The position numbers and the translations under genes are program-made. 64,000 nt of DNA from Planctomycetota bacterium (GTDB lineage: Bacteria; Planctomycetota; UBA1135; UBA2386), in the NCBI GenBank assembly GCA_016713175.1, contig JADJPQ010000001.1, forward strand, positions 771,001 through 835,000, written 5' to 3'. Below, one piece after another: positions 1 through 8,579 of the stretch. Within the stretch, counting starts at the first letter, position 1. The number at the start of each line of letters is the position of its first letter. The notes beneath the pieces were generated by a model, which was not told the DNA's origin, made no database searches, and saw only the letters and a list, made by a program, of their open reading frames with translations.

Positions 1-449
1 CGGCACTGCTCGGGCTCGATGCGCGACCACTCGGCAAGGTCGGCCTCGCGCCGACCGATCTGGCGGGCGTCCTGTGCTGGAGCGGCAGCGCCTACGACCT
101 GATCGCCAAGCTCGCGGAAGGCGGCGACAACGCGCCGTACATCGTCAAAGCGTTCGGCGCAGCCGAGGTCGGCCTGCGCGACGCCTCGCCGCTGGCGCAC
201 GTCCGCGCCGGGCAGCCGGCGCCGCGGTTCCTGGTCGCTGTCGCCGGCCAGTCGACCCGTGGCAATGCCAAGGCGGCGGCCACTGGGCTGGTCGCGGCGA
301 TGCACGCCGCCGGTTTGCAGGCCAGCCTGGTCGAACTCGAGGGCAAGACGCACTACCTGGCCAACCACGAGCTGGGGATGCCCAACGGCGGCGAAGCGCT
401 CGGCGCCGTCCTGCTCGGGTTCGTCCGCAGCGACGCGACCCCGCGGTAG
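1..449 (+). CDS. Alpha/beta-hydrolase (esterase/lipase-like), C-terminal part only
   Basis: The frame is open from base 3 to the TAG at 447-449, giving 148 residues; the N-terminus lies outside the window. The visible part has the layout of the C-terminal half of BD-FAE or carboxylesterase-type alpha/beta hydrolases. A CWSGSAYDL strand/helix is followed by DASPLAHVRAGQPAPRFLV, the usual 'SP...H...PPFL' stretch before the acid-bearing strand. GKTHYLANHELG near the end carries the probable catalytic histidine. The nucleophile elbow would be upstream and is not seen, so activity and substrate cannot be judged. It is a stand-alone reading frame followed by a non-coding stretch. Family assignment is fairly safe; the substrate is unknown. 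Confidence 0.75.
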   Translation, partial: ALLGLDARPLGKVGLAPTDLAGVLCWSGSAYDLIAKLAEGGDNAPYIVKAFGAAEVGLRDASPLAHVRAGQPAPRFLVAVAGQSTRGNAKAAATGLVAAMHAAGLQASLVELEGKTHYLANHELGMPNGGEALGAVLLGFVRSDATPR

Positions 450-464
450 CGGGCAGGCGCCGGA

Positions 465-530
465 CTATCCGAGCAGGCGCAGCGCGGCCTGCGGCTGGGC
501 GTTGGTCCGCGCCAGGATCGCGCCCCGGAA
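465..530 (-). pseudogene. Relic of a flagellin C-terminus
   Basis: On the minus strand the last 22 codons before a TAG (465-467) read FRGAILARTNAQPQAALRLLG. This resembles the extreme C-terminal helix of bacterial flagellins, which usually ends in a pattern like LAQ-N-QPQ-LRLL. An in-frame TGA lies about 29 codons upstream, and no other flagellin sequence is visible in the 450-797 gap. This is therefore a 3' remnant, not a gene. The match is short and made by eye, so it is tentative. Confidence 0.45.
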
Positions 531-797
531 CGAACACACGGGCGGGGTTGTCCGTCACGGACGTAGAAGCTTAACTCTCCGTCTTCACCCCGTCCCGTCT
601 GCGCACTACAGCCGAGAATTCGTGTCGGCCGCGAAAGCCCGGGGTCTCTTGGAAGACTCTCGGCAGTCGGCTGCTCGTGGCGAACCGGCCGTGCAAGTCT
701 ACGATGGGACAACGGTGGTCCAGGGGCGCAGGGTTTCGCCGTTCAGCAACCGCCGCCTCCGTCACGCCGACCACACATGTCCTCCAGGAGTCCGAAG
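531..797. other. Intergenic stretch without a recognisable gene
   Basis: Between the flagellin-like relic and the catalase start I see no frame with coding character and no clear hairpin. It must contain the catalase promoter. Only the ribosome binding site AGGAG at 786-790, 7 bases before the catalase ATG, is convincing. Confidence 0.5.
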
Positions 798-2255
798 ATG
801 AGCGACGACAAGAAACTCACCACGACCGGCGGTGCGCCGGTTGCCGACAACCAGAACGCCATGACGGCGGGTCCCCGCGGCCCGATGTTGCTCCAGGACG
901 TCTGGTTCCTGGAGAAGCTCGCCCACTTCGATCGCGAAGTCATCCCCGAGCGCCGCATGCATGCGAAGGGATCGGGCGCCTACGGCACGTTCACGGTCAC
1001 CCGCGACATCACCCGGTACACCAAGGCCAGGATCTTCGCGAAGGTCGGCAAGAAGACGGACCTCTTCGTTCGCTTCTCGACCGTCGCGGGCGAACGCGGT
1101 GCCGCCGACGCCGAGCGCGACATCCGCGGCTTCGCGATCAAGTTCTACACCGAGGAGGGCAACTGGGACCTCGTCGGCAACAACACGCCGGTGTTCTTCC
1201 TCCGCGATCCGCTGAAGTTCCCCGACCTCAACCACGCGGTGAAGCGCGATCCGCGCACGAATCTGCGCAGCGCCAAGAACAACTGGGACTTCTGGACCTC
1301 GCTCCCCGAGGCACTGCACCAGATCACGATCACGATGAGCGACCGTGGCATCCCGGCCAGCTACCGCCACATGCACGGCTTCGGCAGCCACACGTTCAGT
1401 TTCCTCAACGCCGCCAACGAGCGCTTCTGGGTCAAGTTCCACCTGCGCTGCCAGCAGGGCATCCAGAACCTGACCGACGCCGAGGCCGAGGCGGTCGTCG
1501 CCAAGGACCGCGAAAGCAACCAGCGCGACCTCTACGAGAGCATCGAGAAGCAGGACTTCCCTCGATGGACGCTGTTCGTCCAGGTGATGCCCGAGAAGGA
1601 CGCCGCCAACTGTCCCTACAATCCGTTCGACCTGACCAAGGTGTGGTTCCACAAGGACTACCCACTGCTCGAAGTGGGCGTCATGGAGTTGAACAGAAAC
1701 CCGGCCAACTACCACGCCGAGGTCGAGCAGTCGGCCTTCAACCCGGCGAACGTCGTGCCCGGGATCGGCTTCTCCCCCGACAAGATGCTGCAGGGCCGCC
1801 TGTTCTCCTACGGCGATGCCCAGCGTTACCGTCTCGGCGTGAACCATGCGCAGATCCCGGTGAACGCGCCGCGTTGTCCGGTGCACAGCTACCACCGCGA
1901 CGGCGCGATGCGAGTCGACGGCAACCACGGCGGCACGCTCGGCTACGAACCCAACAGCAGCGGCGAGTGGCAGCAGCAGCCGCAGTTCGCCGAGCCGCCC
2001 CTGACGCTCGAAGGGGCAGCCGACCACTGGAACCACCGCGTCGACGACGACTACTTCTCGCAGCCCGGCAAGCTGTTCCGGATCATGACGGCCGCCCAGC
2101 AGCAGGTGTTGTTCGAGAACACCGCGCGGGCCATGGGCGACGCTCCCTTGGCAATCAAGCTCCGCCACATCGGCCACTGCATGAAGGCCGATCCGGCCTA
2201 CGGTGCGGGCGTCGCGAAGGCTCTCGGCATCCCGCCGACCGACCTCACGAAGTGA
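798..2255 (+). CDS. katA: Monofunctional haem catalase
   Basis: Decomposes hydrogen peroxide to water and oxygen. The 485-residue product has the size of small-subunit catalases. The distal-haem histidine is H55 in RRMHAKGSGAYG. The RDIRGFAIKFYTEEGNWDLV region with NNTPVFFLRD follows, and the proximal haem tyrosine lies in RLFSYGDAQRYRLG. No signal peptide is visible, so it is probably cytoplasmic. The start at 798 is chosen over an ATG at 777 because AGGAG sits 7 bases before it and the family alignment begins there. The dps gene follows after 20 bases on the same strand, so the two are probably one peroxide-stress transcript. No OxyR- or PerR-type operator was recognised. Confidence 0.97.
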   Translation: MSDDKKLTTTGGAPVADNQNAMTAGPRGPMLLQDVWFLEKLAHFDREVIPERRMHAKGSGAYGTFTVTRDITRYTKARIFAKVGKKTDLFVRFSTVAGERGAADAERDIRGFAIKFYTEEGNWDLVGNNTPVFFLRDPLKFPDLNHAVKRDPRTNLRSAKNNWDFWTSLPEALHQITITMSDRGIPASYRHMHGFGSHTFSFLNAANERFWVKFHLRCQQGIQNLTDAEAEAVVAKDRESNQRDLYESIEKQDFPRWTLFVQVMPEKDAANCPYNPFDLTKVWFHKDYPLLEVGVMELNRNPANYHAEVEQSAFNPANVVPGIGFSPDKMLQGRLFSYGDAQRYRLGVNHAQIPVNAPRCPVHSYHRDGAMRVDGNHGGTLGYEPNSSGEWQQQPQFAEPPLTLEGAADHWNHRVDDDYFSQPGKLFRIMTAAQQQVLFENTARAMGDAPLAIKLRHIGHCMKADPAYGAGVAKALGIPPTDLTK

Positions 2256-2275
2256 ACGAACCCATGGAGACCAAG

Positions 2276-2743
2276 ATGAACATCGACATCGGCATCGACG
2301 GCAAGCAGCGCGAAGCGATCGCCAAGGGGCTTTCCCGCGTCCTTGCGGACACCTACACGCTGTATCTCAAGACCCACAACTTCCACTGGAACGTCACGGG
2401 GCCCATGTTCCAGGCGCTGCACCTCATGTTCGAGACGCAGTACAACGAACTCGCACTCGCCGTCGACCTCGTCGCCGAGCGCATCCGCGCGCTGGCGTAC
2501 CCGGCCCCGGGCACCTACAAGCAGTTCGCCCAATTGGCCGCCATCAAGGAAGACGACGGGGTGCCCCCGGCCCAGGACATGATCCGAAAGCTGCTCGCAG
2601 GCCACGAGACCGTCGCGCGCACCGCCCGCGAGGTGTTCCTGGCGGCCGAGGAAGCCAACGACCAACCCACCTGCGATCTGCTCACGCAGCGCATGCAGGT
2701 GCATGAGAAGACCGCGTGGATGCTGCGCAGCCTGCTCGAGTAG
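2276..2743 (+). CDS. dps: Dps family ferritin-like DNA-protection protein
   Basis: Dps proteins form 12-subunit shells that oxidise ferrous iron with hydrogen peroxide and store it, often binding DNA. The 155-residue product carries the ferroxidase ligands expected at subunit interfaces: H37 in HNFHWNVTG, H49 in FQALHLMFE, and D64 and E68 in DLVAERI. The ATG at 2276 is preferred because GGAGA lies 5 bases upstream. An in-frame ATG at 2264 would add four residues but has no good ribosome binding site. The gene is 20 bases behind the catalase gene. Together they remove peroxide and the iron that turns it into hydroxyl radicals. The short N-terminus has only a few lysines, so DNA binding is uncertain. 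Confidence 0.95.
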   Translation: MNIDIGIDGKQREAIAKGLSRVLADTYTLYLKTHNFHWNVTGPMFQALHLMFETQYNELALAVDLVAERIRALAYPAPGTYKQFAQLAAIKEDDGVPPAQDMIRKLLAGHETVARTAREVFLAAEEANDQPTCDLLTQRMQVHEKTAWMLRSLLE

Positions 2744-3073
2744 GCAGCACAGGCACGACGCCGGAGCGGCCATTCCCCGGATCCAGGATGCCACTCGCGA
2801 GGTGATGCTATGCCGACTGTCGACGACGGCGAACGACGCGCGCTGCACGACGCGCTGCAGTTCCTCCGGTCCTGACTGCGATCACCCGATCGTGAGCACG
2901 CCGTGGTTGCCGAGGCGCCACGGTGCCGGACGCGGCCCCACCCGGGGGCGTCAAATTGGCCTGCTCCGTCACCCTGACCGAATGCCGCGCAAACGGGCGG
3001 TGCACCGCGGCATTCCGGCGACCAGGCGCGCTGGCGTCACGGCGACGGACCAGCCCGCTACGATCCGCCGTGC
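2744..3073. other. 330-base intergenic region
   Basis: No gene is recognised. A 21-codon frame at 2810-2875 (MPTVDDGERRALHDALQFLR...) starts with ATG, with GAGG a few bases upstream. It could be a micropeptide or a gene remnant, but codon statistics on 21 codons mean nothing. No convincing terminator hairpin is seen after dps. Confidence 0.4.
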
Positions 3074-4276
3074 ATGATGCCCTTCCTGTTCGCGTGCACC
3101 GCTGCGATCGCAGCCCTGCCTGCCCAAGCGGTGCTGCGCGTCGGCCCCGGCGGCTACGCGGACATCCCGAGCGCGATCGCCGCCGCCAGCGTGGGCGACA
3201 CGATCGAGGTCGCGGCCGGCAACTACGGACCGTTCACGCTCGACAAGGCGCTGACGATCACGGCGGCGCCCGGCGCGCTCGTGAACATCGTGCCGAGTGC
3301 AGGCGGGACATCCTCCAACTTCTTGCGACCGCCGTCGGGCACCACCGCGCGTCTCGTCGGCCTGCAGTTCCGCAATCCCTGGATGTATTTCGCTGCCGAG
3401 ACGCGGGTCGAGCGCGGGACGGTCTGGCTGCAGGACTGTGTGTGCGAGGGGCCCCAGTTCTCACCCTCTGCCGGCTTGTCGGTCACCAACGCCACGGCTG
3501 TGCTCGAGCGCTGCATCGTGGCCGGCTTCGGTCTCGCCACCGGTGGGGTGTCGGACTGTCACGGCCTGTCCGCCGATCACGCCACGGTCTTCGCGAGCGA
3601 CTGTCGGTTCGGGGGCGCCACCACGGGTGTCTTCTACGGCATCGCTGGTGCCGGCATTGCCGCCAATGCGTCGACGCTGCACTGCGTGCGCTGCACGGTC
3701 GACGGTGGCAACGGCGATCCGCTCTGCTCGTTTCCCGCGGGGCAGGGCATCCTGTCCCAGGGCGGGTCGACGCTGTGGCTCGCCGATTGTGCAGTGCGCG
3801 GCGGCAGCAGTCCGTGCCGTCCAGGCGGCAACGGCCTCGAGCACAGCGGTCCGGTGCCGGCCCAGATCGCGCGCTGCACGTTCCTCGGCGGCGCTGGTAC
3901 ACCATCAGGCTTCGGCACAGTGGGACCGGTGACCGTGGCGCCGCTGCTGGGCCTCGGTGCCGCAACGATGCCGTTGCAGGTCGGGCAACCGTACCGCATC
4001 AGCTACCAGACGCCGGCGAACTGGCCCGTGGTCGTGCTCGCCGCGACCGACCTCTCGCCGCATCCCCAGCCGTTCCTGCTGCAGCCTGCGCTGTTGCCGA
4101 TCGCGGCAGCGCGCACGTTTGCACTGCTGGTTGCCGATTCGAATGGAGCTGCGGTGCTGCAGACCACGGTGCCCGCGAACCCTGCCCTGCACCACGCGAC
4201 CGTCTGGTTGCAGGCGGGCAGCGGGCTCGGCGTTCCGCTGCAGACAGCGCCCGCACTGGGCGGGGTCATCCGGTGA
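3074..4276 (+). CDS. Secreted right-handed beta-helix (pectate-lyase-fold) protein
   Basis: The 400-residue product begins with a short signal peptide (MMPFLFACTAAIAALPAQA). It continues with LRVGPGGYADIPSAIAAA, the N-cap typical of parallel beta-helix proteins, then irregular beta-helix coils rich in Asn, Thr, Gly and Cys. The last 90 residues are a separate beta-rich module. It ends with TTVPANPALHHATVWLQAG, then LGVP and a final GGVIR, matching the C-terminal module of seven other exported proteins here. No catalytic residues of a known polysaccharide lyase could be assigned, so it may be a structural or binding protein. Two consecutive ATG codons make the start uncertain by one residue. 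An IS110 relic begins directly after the stop codon. Confidence 0.8.
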   Translation: MMPFLFACTAAIAALPAQAVLRVGPGGYADIPSAIAAASVGDTIEVAAGNYGPFTLDKALTITAAPGALVNIVPSAGGTSSNFLRPPSGTTARLVGLQFRNPWMYFAAETRVERGTVWLQDCVCEGPQFSPSAGLSVTNATAVLERCIVAGFGLATGGVSDCHGLSADHATVFASDCRFGGATTGVFYGIAGAGIAANASTLHCVRCTVDGGNGDPLCSFPAGQGILSQGGSTLWLADCAVRGGSSPCRPGGNGLEHSGPVPAQIARCTFLGGAGTPSGFGTVGPVTVAPLLGLGAATMPLQVGQPYRISYQTPANWPVVVLAATDLSPHPQPFLLQPALLPIAAARTFALLVADSNGAAVLQTTVPANPALHHATVWLQAGSGLGVPLQTAPALGGVIR

Positions 4277-4413
4277 AGTAGCTGGCCGGAGGCGAAGGCC
4301 TTGCTGTTGCGCCGGCGATCCATGGCCAGCACCGTCTCGGCGAGCCGGGCCAGCACGGAGACCGTGGAGAGCCCAGGGATCGCGGTGAGGTCGGTGCCGA
4401 GGATCGCCGCGCC
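4277..4413 (-). mobile_element. Fragment of an IS110/IS116-family transposase gene
   Basis: On the minus strand about 45 codons read ...ILGTDLTAIPGLSTVSVL, then LARLAETVLAM, then RRNSKAFASGQLL. This matches the C-terminal transposase_20 region of IS110/IS116 transposases, whose usual pattern is 'VDLTAIPGI...TALTVLAEIG.DMSRWRN.KAFASWLGL'. The conserved glycine after LAE and the WLGL motif are lost. There is no start codon, DEDD domain or IS end. The element is a decayed remnant wedged between the beta-helix gene and pip. Confidence 0.65.
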
Positions 4414-4434
4414 GCTGCGCGTTACCCTGTGGCA

Positions 4435-5403
4435 ATGGCACCCCCAGGCGTCTACCCGCCGATCGAACCGTTCGCGCACGAGCGTCTCGCCGTCAGCGCG
4501 CTCCACACGCTCTACTACGAACAGTGCGGCAATCCGCAGGGCGTGCCGGTGCTGTTCGTGCACGGCGGTCCGGGCGCCGGCTGCTCGTCGACCGACCGGC
4601 GCTTCTTCGACCCGAAGGTCTTCCGGGTCGTGCTGGTCGATCAACGCGGCGCCGGCCGCAGCACGCCGCTCGGCGAACTCGCCGACAACGGCATCGACCT
4701 GCTCGTCGCCGACTTCGAGCGCATCCGCGAACGGCTGGGCATCGCGCGCTGGCACGTGTTCGGCGGCTCCTGGGGCAGCACGCTCGGGCTCTACTACGCC
4801 GAGCGTCATCCCGAACGCGTGCTGTCCTTGTGCCTGCGCGGCATCTGGCTGCTGCGCCAACTCGAGGTCGACTGGTGGTTCTACGGCCTGCGCAACCTCG
4901 CGCCCGAGCTGTGGCGGGCGTTCGCCGAGCATCTGCCGCCGGCGCAGCGCGGCGACCTGCTCGCGGGTTACTGGGAACGGCTCACCGGCACCGATGTGGT
5001 GCAGGCCCGCGCCGCGGCCAGAGCTTGGGCGATCTACGAGGGCTCGGCTTGCACGTTGCTGCCCAACGCCGAGTTCCTGGCGATGCTGACCAACGACACG
5101 ACCAGTTGGGCCCTGGCCCGCCTCGAAGCGCACTACCTGCGCAATCAGCGGTTCCAACCCGACGACCGGCTGCTGCAGGACCTGCACCGCGTGCGGCATC
5201 TGCCCGCGTTCTTGGTGCATGGGCGCTATGACCTGGTCTGTCCGCTGGTCTCTGCCGATGACCTGCACCGCGCCTGGCCCGAGGCGAGCTACACGGTGGT
5301 CGACGACGCGGGCCACAGTTCGCACGAGCCCGGGATCGCCCGCCAGCTGGTGGCCGCGATGGACCGCGTCGCGCGCACCGGCAGCCCACGCTTTTGCGAT
5401 TGA
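4435..5403 (+). CDS. pip: Proline iminopeptidase (S33 family)
   Basis: Removes N-terminal proline from peptides; an alpha/beta-hydrolase of peptidase family S33. The 322-residue length is typical. Oxyanion motif VLFVHGGPGAGCS and VDQRGAGRS are present. The nucleophile is S112 in FGGSWGSTLG, the acid D266 in HGRYDLVCP and the base H294 in AGHSSHEPG. The cap-domain sequence WLLRQLEVDWWFYG between the nucleophile and the acid is characteristic of the family. It has no signal peptide and should be cytosolic. The ATG at 4435 was chosen; a GTG two codons upstream is possible. It appears monocistronic and converges with the esterase gene on the other strand. Confidence 0.95.
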   Translation: MAPPGVYPPIEPFAHERLAVSALHTLYYEQCGNPQGVPVLFVHGGPGAGCSSTDRRFFDPKVFRVVLVDQRGAGRSTPLGELADNGIDLLVADFERIRERLGIARWHVFGGSWGSTLGLYYAERHPERVLSLCLRGIWLLRQLEVDWWFYGLRNLAPELWRAFAEHLPPAQRGDLLAGYWERLTGTDVVQARAAARAWAIYEGSACTLLPNAEFLAMLTNDTTSWALARLEAHYLRNQRFQPDDRLLQDLHRVRHLPAFLVHGRYDLVCPLVSADDLHRAWPEASYTVVDDAGHSSHEPGIARQLVAAMDRVARTGSPRFCD

Positions 5404-5440
5404 GCCGACCGCCGGCGGCGAACGGTGACGATGCCCGCGG

Positions 5441-8400
5441 TCAGTGCGCGCTGGCGCCGATCGGGACGTCGCAGAACGTCAGCGCGGCGATGCCGTTGGT
5501 GCCGCGCAGCACGCGGCCGGGCCGCCATCCGCGACTGGCCAGGTAGGTGATCGTGGCCGCGGTGGGGGCCCTGTCCAGCTGCAGCCGCAGCGTGTTGCCG
5601 GACACACTGCCCGCGATCACCTTCGCATCGGCGCCGACGTGGAACTGGTCGAGCAGCGGCTCGGCGAACGCGACCGGCTGATCGAACTCGAGGTCGACCA
5701 CGTCGCGCGTCGCGGTAGCAAACCGCGCGTGCAGCAGGTCCGGCGCGGTGATCGACGTAGTCGGCTGCACGCCGTAGAGATCGCGTTCCACGAGTGGCCG
5801 CAGCAACGCCGCGAATTGCGCGTAGCCCGCCAGCGGATAGTGGCAGCCGCCCGGCGGTTCGATGCCCACGGTGGACATGACGGTCAGCCGTGCGAACGAG
5901 CGCGACAACCGGCGCTGCACCTCGCGCAGGCGGTCGTCGGAGCCGTCGTGGCCCATCGCGCATGCGTGCGGCCAGATCTGGAACACGTAGCGATGCTGCA
6001 CATTGGGGTAGTCGCGCTGCCAGCCGCCGGCCATCGCGACGAAGTCATCGTGCCAGGTCTCGTGACCGAAGCGGCCCGAAGGTCCGGCGGCGCCCTGGTC
6101 GTTCTCGCCCTGATGCCACAGCACCGCGCGGATGCCATGCGTCAGGCGCGCCTGCCGTGCCCGCCACAATAGCCGGCCGTAGATGGTGTCCTGGTCCTCC
6201 GGATCGGCCTCGTTGCGCTGGTGCTGGTCGATGCGCGAGCCGCCGACGGCGCCGTTCAGGATGCAGATCGGGATCCCGTTGGCCTCGACGAGTTGTTGGC
6301 CGAGCAGCATTGCCCAGTAGCCGACCTGCAGCTGGCCCTCGCGCGCGCGGCAGACCGCCGGGCCCCAGACCTGGCGACGGGCCGGATCGCCACCACCCAT
6401 GCACCCGAACGACCGCACCCATTCGCTGTGCAGCGGCGGATCGTCTTCGCCCACATCCGTCGCCTCGGCATTGGATTGACCGTCGATCAGGAACGCATCG
6501 CCGCAGACGAGATCGTCGGCTGCCAGCACGACGGTTTCGCGCCCAGCGGCCACGGTCACGATCTCGGCGCGGTAATGCACGAGACCGGGCCGCAGTTCGG
6601 CCTTCAGGTCGAAGCGGAGATCGGCACTGATCGGTGCAGCGGCTTCGGCGAACGGCTTGCCCTCGGCGAGCACGCGCAGCAGCACGCGGTCGGCCATGGC
6701 CGTCAACGTGCCACGCCACACCAGCGTGCCGACGCCGCGTTCATCGCGCGCAAAGAACTGGTGATCGACCGGGTGTTCGTCCAGAGCCCATGGTTGTGGC
6801 ACCCACGGGTCCCTCGCCGGCTCGGTCAGCAGGATCGTGGCGTGCCGCGTCATCGCTTCGCCGCCATTGTCGACCGTCAGCGTGATGTGCAGCGGACCGT
6901 GGCCCATGCCGCGTTCGAGCCGGAGCCTGCCGGGCTCGAGGTGATGCACGGTCGCGGCGCCGGCGAGCTGCCAGCGGTAGCGCAGGTCGGCGGCGCCCGC
7001 GGCCTGCAACGCGGCGGCGTTGCGGATCGTCGGCGTCACCGACAACGGCGCGCGACCATCCCAGGTCGAAGGCACGGTCAGTTCGAGGTCCGGGTCGGGC
7101 ACGCGTTCGAGGACCGTCACCGGGATGTCGATCGTGCGCGTCTGCGGCGGATAGACCCCGACCAGCTGCAGCGCCATCGCCTGATCGCCGGTCACGCGGC
7201 CAGCCGGCAGCGTGAACTCGAACCGGTCGACGCCGACGACCGTCGCCTGGCCCGCGCGCACGAGCCGCCAGTAGACCTTCTGCGCGCCAGCCGCCGTTGC
7301 CCGGACCGTCGCCGAGGTGCCTTCCTGCAGTTCGAGCATCGGCGCCGACGCGGCGAACGTGTCGCCCGTCGCCACGACCGGGCCCACGAGGGTCTGCAGC
7401 GGCTTCTGGTTCTCATGGCTGAGCCGGATCCAGGCCGGCGACCGCACCACGCTGCTGATCCGCACTTCGTCGAGTTCGCCGGTGAAGCCATGGCCATGCC
7501 AGCCGCCGAGGTCGAAGCGCACGACGCCCGGAATGTCGAGCAGTGGCGTCGCTGCGCCCTGCAGCACGCCGTTGACGTAGACGCGCGAGTCCTCGCGCTG
7601 GTAGGTGTGCACGACGTGGGTCCACTCGCCGAGCGCGAGCGGACTGCGGGCCTCGACGTCGGCGAAGTAGCATTGGATCGCCACGCGCGGCGGGCTCAGC
7701 AGGTTGAGCATCACCTTGCCGGGCCGCTGTTCCTTGCCCCACGCGAGTACGGTCGTGTTCGCGTGTTCGGCCCGGAACCATGCCTCCGTGCTGCTGGTGC
7801 CGGCCCCCTTGGGGAACGCCTCGATCTGCTCACCGCACTGGATGCCGCTGCTGCCATCGAAGTGGCGGGCCTGCCCGACCATGCCGTTCGTGGCCCTGGT
7901 GCCCGCATCCACGGCGTGCACCGTGCCGACGGCATCGCGCAACGACGGGTCCAGATGCAGCACGCTCACGAATCCATTGCTGGCGTCGAACACCTTGCTG
8001 CCGTCGGACGCGGCCTTCGCCGTGGGGTTGCCCCAGTGCAGCAGCAGGGGTTGCCGGGCATCGCCGCGGATCCTGGGCACGCGCACCCAGACACTCGCGG
8101 TGCCGGCCGTCGCATCCCAGTGCTCGATCTCGTGCGCCAGCGTCACTCCGGTGGCATCGCACACGCGCAGGTCCTCGCCGAGCGGCTGTGCCTGCGCGAA
8201 ATCGAAGAACGCGCGGTGCAGCCGCAGCAGCACCGGGAACTGCTCGACGACGGCGTCGGCGGCCATTCCGGCGCCATCCTGATCCGTCAGCAGCCAGCAT
8301 GTGCCATGGTGTCGCCACGCCTGGAAGTCGCCGATGGCCGTGGCGTGCACCGGTGCATCCGGCACGGGTTGTTGCGCGAGCAACGTGCTGCCAGCGGCGA

Positions 8401-8455
8401 CCGGGGCGAAGAGGAGCGACAACAGGGCGGGGGACCGCCGGCGGAGTGGAGGCAT
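5441..8455 (-). CDS. Secreted DUF2341-LamG-sialate O-acetylesterase-like protein
   Basis: This 1004-residue protein has a signal peptide (about 1-27, ending LLAQ). A DUF2341-like region (about 60-170) comes next, then a LamG/concanavalin-like lectin domain (about 195-350, GIQCGEQIEAFPKGAG to GELDEVRISSVVRS) and two or more Ig-like segments. A sialate O-acetylesterase (SASA) domain covers about 640-900. SASA enzymes remove acetyl groups from sugars. The nucleophile is S661 in IDGQSNAEATD. WHQGENDQG follows, with a likely catalytic H872 in PPGGCHYPLAGY. A C-terminal Ig-like tail follows. The lectin domain suggests action on polysaccharide at the cell surface or outside the cell. The true substrate cannot be read from sequence. 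Confidence 0.85.
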   Translation of the reverse strand: MPPLRRRSPALLSLLFAPVAAGSTLLAQQPVPDAPVHATAIGDFQAWRHHGTCWLLTDQDGAGMAADAVVEQFPVLLRLHRAFFDFAQAQPLGEDLRVCDATGVTLAHEIEHWDATAGTASVWVRVPRIRGDARQPLLLHWGNPTAKAASDGSKVFDASNGFVSVLHLDPSLRDAVGTVHAVDAGTRATNGMVGQARHFDGSSGIQCGEQIEAFPKGAGTSSTEAWFRAEHANTTVLAWGKEQRPGKVMLNLLSPPRVAIQCYFADVEARSPLALGEWTHVVHTYQREDSRVYVNGVLQGAATPLLDIPGVVRFDLGGWHGHGFTGELDEVRISSVVRSPAWIRLSHENQKPLQTLVGPVVATGDTFAASAPMLELQEGTSATVRATAAGAQKVYWRLVRAGQATVVGVDRFEFTLPAGRVTGDQAMALQLVGVYPPQTRTIDIPVTVLERVPDPDLELTVPSTWDGRAPLSVTPTIRNAAALQAAGAADLRYRWQLAGAATVHHLEPGRLRLERGMGHGPLHITLTVDNGGEAMTRHATILLTEPARDPWVPQPWALDEHPVDHQFFARDERGVGTLVWRGTLTAMADRVLLRVLAEGKPFAEAAAPISADLRFDLKAELRPGLVHYRAEIVTVAAGRETVVLAADDLVCGDAFLIDGQSNAEATDVGEDDPPLHSEWVRSFGCMGGGDPARRQVWGPAVCRAREGQLQVGYWAMLLGQQLVEANGIPICILNGAVGGSRIDQHQRNEADPEDQDTIYGRLLWRARQARLTHGIRAVLWHQGENDQGAAGPSGRFGHETWHDDFVAMAGGWQRDYPNVQHRYVFQIWPHACAMGHDGSDDRLREVQRRLSRSFARLTVMSTVGIEPPGGCHYPLAGYAQFAALLRPLVERDLYGVQPTTSITAPDLLHARFATATRDVVDLEFDQPVAFAEPLLDQFHVGADAKVIAGSVSGNTLRLQLDRAPTAATITYLASRGWRPGRVLRGTNGIAALTFCDVPIGASAH

Positions 8456-8579
8456 GGGGGGGACCGACGTGCGGGACGCACGCGCAGCCCGGCGACGATA
8501 CGCACCGGGCGGCGTTTGCGCGCGCGCGCCGTCGGGTGCCGTCGATCGGCCCGCATCACCAGCCGCCGCGGATCGACGG

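Noticed and set aside
3074..4276. Pectate lyase or other polysaccharide lyase.
   Set aside because: The beta-helix fold is supported, but no family-specific catalytic residues could be identified.
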